A stretch of 9,876 nt of DNA from Thermoplasmata archaeon (lineage in GTDB: Archaea; Thermoplasmatota; E2; DHVEG-1; B8-G13), in contig QMST01000010.1 of assembly GCA_003649745.1 (NCBI GenBank), positions 1 through 9,876 on the forward strand, read 5' to 3'. A program made the translations under genes and the position numbers. Shown here one piece after another: positions 6,225 to 9,876 of the stretch; the stretch's first letter is position 1, and every line of letters begins with the position of its first letter. Under the pieces are notes generated by a model. It saw nothing but the letters and a program-made list of their open reading frames with translations. It was not told the DNA's origin and did not search any database.

Positions 6225-6866
6225 TTAGAGGGTGAAAACCCATATTTCTGGTTCATCTGGTAGCTCGTTTTTCTCGATTTCTATCTCGTTTCCAACATTT
6301 AGTATTTTATAGGTGTTCTTTTCTAAAAATGGTTCTACACCTGAGATGGGTAGTGAGAGACCAGGTATTTTGAAATGCATGGGTATGATGATTTTTGGTT
6401 TTATCATGTTTGCTACCTTCCACGCTCCCTCTGCATCTAAGGTAAAAGTACCCCCTACTGGTATGAACAATACATCAACTTTTCCTATTTTATCTATGGT
6501 TTCCTGGTCAGGTATACATCCGAGATCTCCAAGATGGCAGAATGTTATGTCATCGATTTTAAACTTGTAAATTGTGTTTTTTCCTCTTTTTGCACCTTTT
6601 GCATCATCATGATATGAGCCTATACCCTCGATTTCTATCCCTAGAATCCTTTTTTTTCCCTCTTCAGAGTTTATTATCCTGCTGTCCTCTTTCTCCACGG
6701 TTTTAGCACTATTGTGATCATAGTGGTTGTGTGATATCAGGATAACATCTCCTTTTGTACTGGGTGTTGGGATACCTATGGAGCTTCCATCATGGGGATC
6801 TGTAACCAGCTTAACATTATTTGTTATTTCGAAACATGCATGACCATGCCATCTTATTTGTAGCAT
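6225..6866 (-). CDS. Metallo-beta-lactamase-fold metal-dependent hydrolase (UPF0173/UlaG-like, COG2220 type)
   Basis: This complete 213-residue cytoplasmic protein has the MBL fold, with a di-metal site that usually hydrolyses a phosphoester, lactone or ester. Motifs run in family order: WHGHACF (6-12), DPHDG (23-27), the metal motif SHNHYDHN (45-52; His46, His48, Asp50, His51), HLGDLG (111-116; His111, Asp114), the hallmark VGGTFTLDAEGA near 137-148, and PMHFK with His164. These fit the COG2220 group of small stand-alone MBL proteins found widely in archaea, whose substrate is mostly unknown. An in-frame ATG at 6884 would add six residues, but its codons contain the ribosome site GGAGGAG, so the ATG at 6866 is the likely start and matches the family N-terminus. 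It lies 84 bp after the GATase-like gene, on the same strand, with its own possible TATA box. The name UlaG implies ascorbate-lactone hydrolysis, which nothing here supports. Confidence 0.92.
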   Translation of the reverse strand: MLQIRWHGHACFEITNNVKLVTDPHDGSSIGIPTPSTKGDVILISHNHYDHNSAKTVEKEDSRIINSEEGKKRILGIEIEGIGSYHDDAKGAKRGKNTIYKFKIDDITFCHLGDLGCIPDQETIDKIGKVDVLFIPVGGTFTLDAEGAWKVANMIKPKIIIPMHFKIPGLSLPISGVEPFLEKNTYKILNVGNEIEIEKNELPDEPEIWVFTL

Positions 6867-6871
6867 TTTTT

Positions 6872-6878
6872 CTCCTCC
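6872..6878 (-). promoter_or_regulatory. Ribosome binding site that decides the MBL hydrolase start
   Basis: The minus strand reads GGAGGAG 5 nt before the ATG at 6866. It lies inside the longer ORF that begins at 6884, which argues that the longer start is not used. Confidence 0.7.
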
Positions 6879-6906
6879 CTCCATAAAAAAATTAGAAATC
6901 GGTAGT

Positions 6907-6937
6907 TTTAAAATAAAGCAAAAATTGGTATAAATAA
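6907..6937 (-). promoter_or_regulatory. Possible promoter of the MBL hydrolase gene
   Basis: Two AT-rich boxes lie here on the minus strand: TTATTTATACC (6927-6937) and CTTTATTTTAAAAC near 6906-6919. The nearer one would place a start near 6885, giving a leader that holds the GGAGGAG site. The far box reads better as TATAAATA on the plus strand, so the assignment is weak. Confidence 0.3.
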
Positions 6938-6950
6938 GTTGCGAAAAATC

Positions 6951-8000
6951 TTAGTTTATCTCTTTTATCGCATCATCTGACATCTTGTTTGACACCCATG
7001 CTATTGCCCTCCTGAGCATCCACCAGTTATAATCAAAAGATGTTTCATCTCCACCAACCCATAGATACCATTTGCCTCTCCAGCTAACTCCTTCTTTTAT
7101 ATTGTCTCTAGGGCTGCTGCTAATGTTTAACCAGGTGCTATATTCTGGGTGGGGGCCAAACAGCACCACCTTACCATTTCCATAACTGGTTGCTATAACA
7201 GCGTATTCCCCTTTTTGATGTGTTTTTACTTTCCCCCCACCAAATAGTAGCTGTCTATGAATAGGTGCGACCTCTGATGGTTCCTCTGCATATGTTGCAA
7301 GTACTTTTATTTCACCAAAAAGTGGGTTATTCCTTACACTGTTTGGATCATATAGGCTAGGGCTAGCCCACCATCTAATGCTACGGTTTTCCCCATAGTG
7401 ACCAAAAAATATTGGGTTACCAGAGTTTTTTATTGATATTTTTATAGGTATACCAAAACCAATTCTGGTGAAAAGATATTGTGATATATACTGACCCTCG
7501 TTAAGAACATCTACATCAGCTTTAATGTTAACAAAACCTATACTCTGAACTAGGGGCCAAAAAATAATAGGGTTTTGCGAGGCTATGGTTGATCCACCAC
7601 AGGTGCCAACATAACCACCACCATCTGCTATAAACTCTCTTATGTTTCTTTTCCATCTCCCAAGATAAAAAACATTATCTTTGATACTTTGTGGATAATA
7701 AATAACCCCACCAGGAACCTCAAAAACATCATAACCATCTAACCTCCCCATTATAATATCCTGGAAGTCTAATAAATTTACATTAAAAACATAAGATATG
7801 TTTTTGTGGCTAAATGAAAAATTATCAAGCATATTTTTTGTTATACGAACCAGAGGCTCTTTTGCATCATAAACAGCTATTTTCAAAATTACCCTATTAT
7901 TTTTGAAGGTTTTACTAACTATGGTTACATGATAAGCTGAGCTTATGTTAGCCAGTAGAAACATAGCGATTAGGATATAGAATATTTTTTTCTTCATCAT
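6951..8000 (-). CDS. Exported class I glutamine-amidotransferase-like protein (BPL_N type)
   Basis: This is a 349-residue protein. Residues 1-22 (MMKKKIFYILIAMFLLANISSA) form a signal peptide with likely cleavage after SSA, so the enzyme-like domain should be outside the membrane. The mature part looks like the GATase-like fold seen in the biotin-protein-ligase N-terminal (BPL_N) family. It has VFEVPGGV (about 92-99), a nucleophile-elbow-like GTCGGST with Cys134 (132-138), and GKVVLFGPHPEYS with His284 and Glu286, an H-x-E pair as in class I amidotransferases. No synthetase partner domain is fused. The C-terminal region is tryptophan-rich (WRGKWYLWVGG, YNWWMLRRAIAW). An ATG at 8018 is in frame, but GGGGAGG lies inside that extension, 7 nt before the ATG at 8000, which is therefore preferred. 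The gene starts 26 bp after endA ends on the same strand, so co-transcription is likely. Activity could be hydrolytic or lost, and the substrate is unknown. Confidence 0.82.
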   Translation of the reverse strand: MMKKKIFYILIAMFLLANISSAYHVTIVSKTFKNNRVILKIAVYDAKEPLVRITKNMLDNFSFSHKNISYVFNVNLLDFQDIIMGRLDGYDVFEVPGGVIYYPQSIKDNVFYLGRWKRNIREFIADGGGYVGTCGGSTIASQNPIIFWPLVQSIGFVNIKADVDVLNEGQYISQYLFTRIGFGIPIKISIKNSGNPIFFGHYGENRSIRWWASPSLYDPNSVRNNPLFGEIKVLATYAEEPSEVAPIHRQLLFGGGKVKTHQKGEYAVIATSYGNGKVVLFGPHPEYSTWLNISSSPRDNIKEGVSWRGKWYLWVGGDETSFDYNWWMLRRAIAWVSNKMSDDAIKEIN

Positions 8001-8007
8001 TATCCAT

Positions 8008-8014
8008 CCTCCCC
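8008..8014 (-). promoter_or_regulatory. Ribosome binding site that decides the GATase-like protein start
   Basis: The minus strand reads GGGGAGG 7 nt before the ATG at 8000, inside the longer ORF that begins at 8018. It lies in the 26-bp gap after endA, so the gene can be translated independently on a shared mRNA. Confidence 0.7.
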
Positions 8015-8026
8015 TCATTAAATTTT

Positions 8027-9055
8027 TTATATTCTCATCCAGCTAACACGGATATATCCAATGTGTTTATTGTTTATTATCGCAAAAACCATTTCTTTCT
8101 TTACTGAATGCGCTAATCTAACACTTTTGCTTAAAAAAGACCATGTGGTCACAAAATCCTCATTAACCACATCTACAAGATACTCTGCATGATGTAAATC
8201 TGGATCATTTTTGTATACCCTAAAATGTGTTCCAAATTTAAAACCAGTTTTTATTATCAAACCCCGTTCTTTGAGATCTCTATAGACTCGTAATCTGTAA
8301 TCTATATCTGGCTGCGTCTTTCTCGCTAGCTTAATAAACTCTTTAAACCTGATTTTTTTATCTTCCTTTGGATCTATTATATCAATTATTTTTTTCTCCA
8401 AGAGATATGCTGCTTCAATGAAGGATAACTGTGTCCCTTCTGAAAATGTTTTTCCAAAAAACTCTTTTTCCAGAAGCTCTTTTGCACAATTTTTTTCAAA
8501 GATTGCAACTCTGTCACCTAAAAGTATACCCTCTCCTCTGGGAAAAACATTTTTTCGTATACCTCCTTTCAAATTTATATCTGAGAAACTGTAATATGTG
8601 ATATCTCCTTCTTCATCTACAATTGCAGCCAAAAAAATATTTGATCCTTTTAAAAAACTCAGGATTTTCCTCATACTAAGTTCATCTCTCTCAGAGGATA
8701 TAGTTATATACTGATTTTTTATTTGTTTCCCCTTTATTTTAAAGTCAAACAAACTGTCTTCTAATATCTCCAGGAGATATCCTCTTTTTCTTAGGTCTCT
8801 AAATACAAGATATTTTATTTCAAATCTTGGATGGGTTTTTATACAGTGTTCAAAAAAAGACTGGAAATCCATGTTTTCCAAGCCTATCTTTTTGTTCTCT
8901 AACAGGTAAGCAGCTTCTAATGGTTTAAGTCTTAGATTTCCATTTTTATCCAGTTTTCCAAAACCACTTTTTGAATATAACCTGTTTGACAGATTTGATT
9001 TTTTAAGCAGTATCTTCCTATTAGACTCTAGCTTAGCAATCATTGGTTTTACCAT
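8027..9055 (-). CDS. endA: tRNA-splicing endonuclease EndA, homodimer (alpha-2) type
   Basis: This complete 342-residue archaeal tRNA-intron endonuclease cuts bulge-helix-bulge structures in precursor tRNA and rRNA. Its length is that of the fused, homodimeric form known from Archaeoglobus and Thermoplasma. Two diverged repeats are visible: PLEAAYLLENKKI (45-57) against FIEAAYLLEKKII (212-224), and YLVFRDLRKRGYLLE (82-96) against LRVYRDLKERGLIIK (255-269). Only the C-terminal repeat keeps the catalytic triad: Tyr281 (FGTHFRVY), His289 (HAEYLV) and Lys319 or Lys320 (RLAHSVKK). The N-terminal repeat is the structural, non-catalytic half. A TTG at 9058 is in frame, but the ATG at 9055 follows the upstream stop in a TGATG overlap and is the more likely start, pointing to translational coupling. 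The GATase-like gene follows after 26 bp. The family assignment is very secure. Confidence 0.97.
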   Translation of the reverse strand: MVKPMIAKLESNRKILLKKSNLSNRLYSKSGFGKLDKNGNLRLKPLEAAYLLENKKIGLENMDFQSFFEHCIKTHPRFEIKYLVFRDLRKRGYLLEILEDSLFDFKIKGKQIKNQYITISSERDELSMRKILSFLKGSNIFLAAIVDEEGDITYYSFSDINLKGGIRKNVFPRGEGILLGDRVAIFEKNCAKELLEKEFFGKTFSEGTQLSFIEAAYLLEKKIIDIIDPKEDKKIRFKEFIKLARKTQPDIDYRLRVYRDLKERGLIIKTGFKFGTHFRVYKNDPDLHHAEYLVDVVNEDFVTTWSFLSKSVRLAHSVKKEMVFAIINNKHIGYIRVSWMRI

Positions 9056-9876
9056 CAATATTTTCTACCCTGGTTTTTATAAAACTCTCTCACACTTCTA
9101 GGTAGATACTCAAGGTTCTCTCTCCTTTTTCTATTGGATATCCTATCTATCATTATACCAAGGAATAAGCCTATTAGTACCGTGGCCGAGGCTATGAGCA
9201 GCATATAGTAAAACAGCATGAGAGTATTCTTGCTTATCTCACCTGATATTATTACTCTTTTTGACACTGGTGGTATTCCAACATAGATGGATTTCTTCTC
9301 TGAAGATGGTTTCACTATTAATCTAAGTGCACCAGCGATTATGTTTGAGTATTTGTAGTATATTATTGCATTGTAGGTTGACTCATTTGATAGGGTTTCA
9401 GCGTATTCGTAGTAGCTAACCGCTAGTATTGGCTCGATCCCTAGTTTTCTGCTTTCAATTATTGCACTGTTTGCAGCATCTTTTGCCCTATTTAGTTTAT
9501 CTTTGTCCACACCCTCTACTATCTCCAGTGCCAGATTAGCCTTGGAAAGGGCTTCTAAAGCCTCAAACAGGGCTGATGCGGGATAATCGTTTATTTCTTT
9601 TTTTGCTTTCCCAAGTAGGCTGTTTGCATCATTTACTAAATCAGATGTTTTTCCCATTTCTTGTAGTATTATAGAGGAATAAACCACTGCTTGCTGAGCT
9701 GATTCTATGTATTTCTCTCCTACATCACCTAGTATTTCATTTGTTACATTCCCATATTTTTTAAATCCTTTTGAAATGTTCACCCACCAGCCAACGCTTT
9801 TCGCTCTTTCAGTTGCATATGCTAACTTGTACAAGGCGTTGAGGTAATCTCCGTTTTCATAGCTTTTAATCGCTGA
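9055..9876 (-). CDS. C-terminal part of a membrane-anchored helical protein (runs off the right edge)
   Basis: The minus strand is open from the window edge at 9876 to a TGA at 9055-9057. A TTG at 9834 is only an internal codon, because 14 sense codons continue upstream of it to the edge (SAIKSYENGDYLNALYK...), so the gene is 5'-incomplete. The visible 273 residues are mostly alpha-helical, with repeated Ala- and Tyr-rich helices of a tetratricopeptide-like feel (for example SALFEALEALSKANLALEIV and YYEYAETLSNESTYNAIIYY). Near the C-terminus is one membrane helix (about 24 residues, TLMLFYYMLLIASATVLIGL...) followed by a basic tail (RISNRKRRE) that should be cytoplasmic, so the helical domain should be outside. 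This architecture recalls the C-terminal half of archaeal S16-type (COG1750) exported serine proteases, but the protease domain would lie beyond the window, so I give no name. The stop overlaps the endA start (TGATG). Confidence 0.8.
   Translation of the reverse strand, partial: SAIKSYENGDYLNALYKLAYATERAKSVGWWVNISKGFKKYGNVTNEILGDVGEKYIESAQQAVVYSSIILQEMGKTSDLVNDANSLLGKAKKEINDYPASALFEALEALSKANLALEIVEGVDKDKLNRAKDAANSAIIESRKLGIEPILAVSYYEYAETLSNESTYNAIIYYKYSNIIAGALRLIVKPSSEKKSIYVGIPPVSKRVIISGEISKNTLMLFYYMLLIASATVLIGLFLGIMIDRISNRKRRENLEYLPRSVREFYKNQGRKY

Noticed and set aside
6225..6866. Naming the MBL-fold hydrolase ulaG (ascorbate-6-phosphate lactonase)
   Set aside because: The fold group matches, but there is no ascorbate utilisation context, and COG2220 proteins in archaea are mostly of unknown substrate.
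6867..6884. N-terminal extension of the MBL hydrolase from the ATG at 6884
   Set aside because: The extension codons are the Shine-Dalgarno sequence GGAGGAG for the ATG at 6866.
8001..8018. N-terminal extension of the GATase-like protein from the ATG at 8018
   Set aside because: It contains the ribosome site GGGGAGG and would put non-signal residues (MRGGWI) before a normal signal peptide.
1..9876. tRNA genes, CRISPR repeats, insertion sequences or phage genes
   Set aside because: Reading by eye on both strands showed no tRNA T-arm (GGTTCRAATCC-like), no spaced repeats, and no transposase or integrase motif. The presence of endA does not imply a tRNA gene nearby.

Overview
The window looks like a piece of an AT-rich archaeal chromosome, most likely a euryarchaeon of the Thermoplasmatota type. 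The main evidence is a full-length homodimer-type tRNA-splicing endonuclease EndA, an archaeal-style glyoxylate reductase, TATA-box promoters at archaeal spacing (about 22-27 bp from the box to the start codon in several cases), Shine-Dalgarno sequences of the GGTGAT/GGAGG type, and several exported proteins with simple signal peptides. The lineage below Archaea is inference. No rRNA, tRNA, CRISPR, insertion sequence or phage gene was seen, and no gap between genes exceeds about 165 bp.

Layout. (1) At the left edge, on the minus strand, is the N-terminal part of an exported or surface protein that runs off the window (1-417). (2) Divergent from it is a plus-strand block of a short-chain dehydrogenase/reductase (581-1369), a PaaK/CapK-type adenylate-forming enzyme (1416-2831) and a B12-binding-type radical SAM protein (start probably 2900, end 4213). 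The first two are probably co-transcribed; the third may have its own promoter. (3) Convergent with the radical SAM gene, only 2 bp away, is a minus-strand gene for a small two-helix membrane protein with a C-terminal zinc ribbon (4216-4623). (4) Divergent from that is a plus-strand glyoxylate/hydroxypyruvate reductase (start probably 4744, end 5718). (5) The rest is a co-directional minus-strand series, read from right to left: a partial membrane-anchored helical protein (9055-9876), endA (8027-9055, coupled by a TGATG stop/start overlap), an exported glutamine-amidotransferase-like protein (6951-8000), a metallo-beta-lactamase-fold hydrolase (6225-6866), and a small secreted protein with a calcium-loop-like motif (5715-6170). 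The last gene shares its stop-codon bases with the reductase.

How the genes may work together. The SDR, adenylate-forming enzyme and radical SAM trio has the logic of a small biosynthetic or lipid/cofactor-modifying set: activate a carboxylate, reduce or oxidise a carbonyl, and do radical chemistry on an unactivated carbon. Its substrate cannot be read from the sequence. The endA region mixes tRNA maturation with cell-surface proteins of unknown role, so its gene order is probably not one pathway. Several apparent ORF starts lie upstream of or inside a Shine-Dalgarno sequence; I moved the starts of five complete genes to the downstream in-frame ATG and explain each case. The most interesting items are the SDR/ligase/radical SAM trio and the exported GATase-like protein, neither of which I can tie to a described system.
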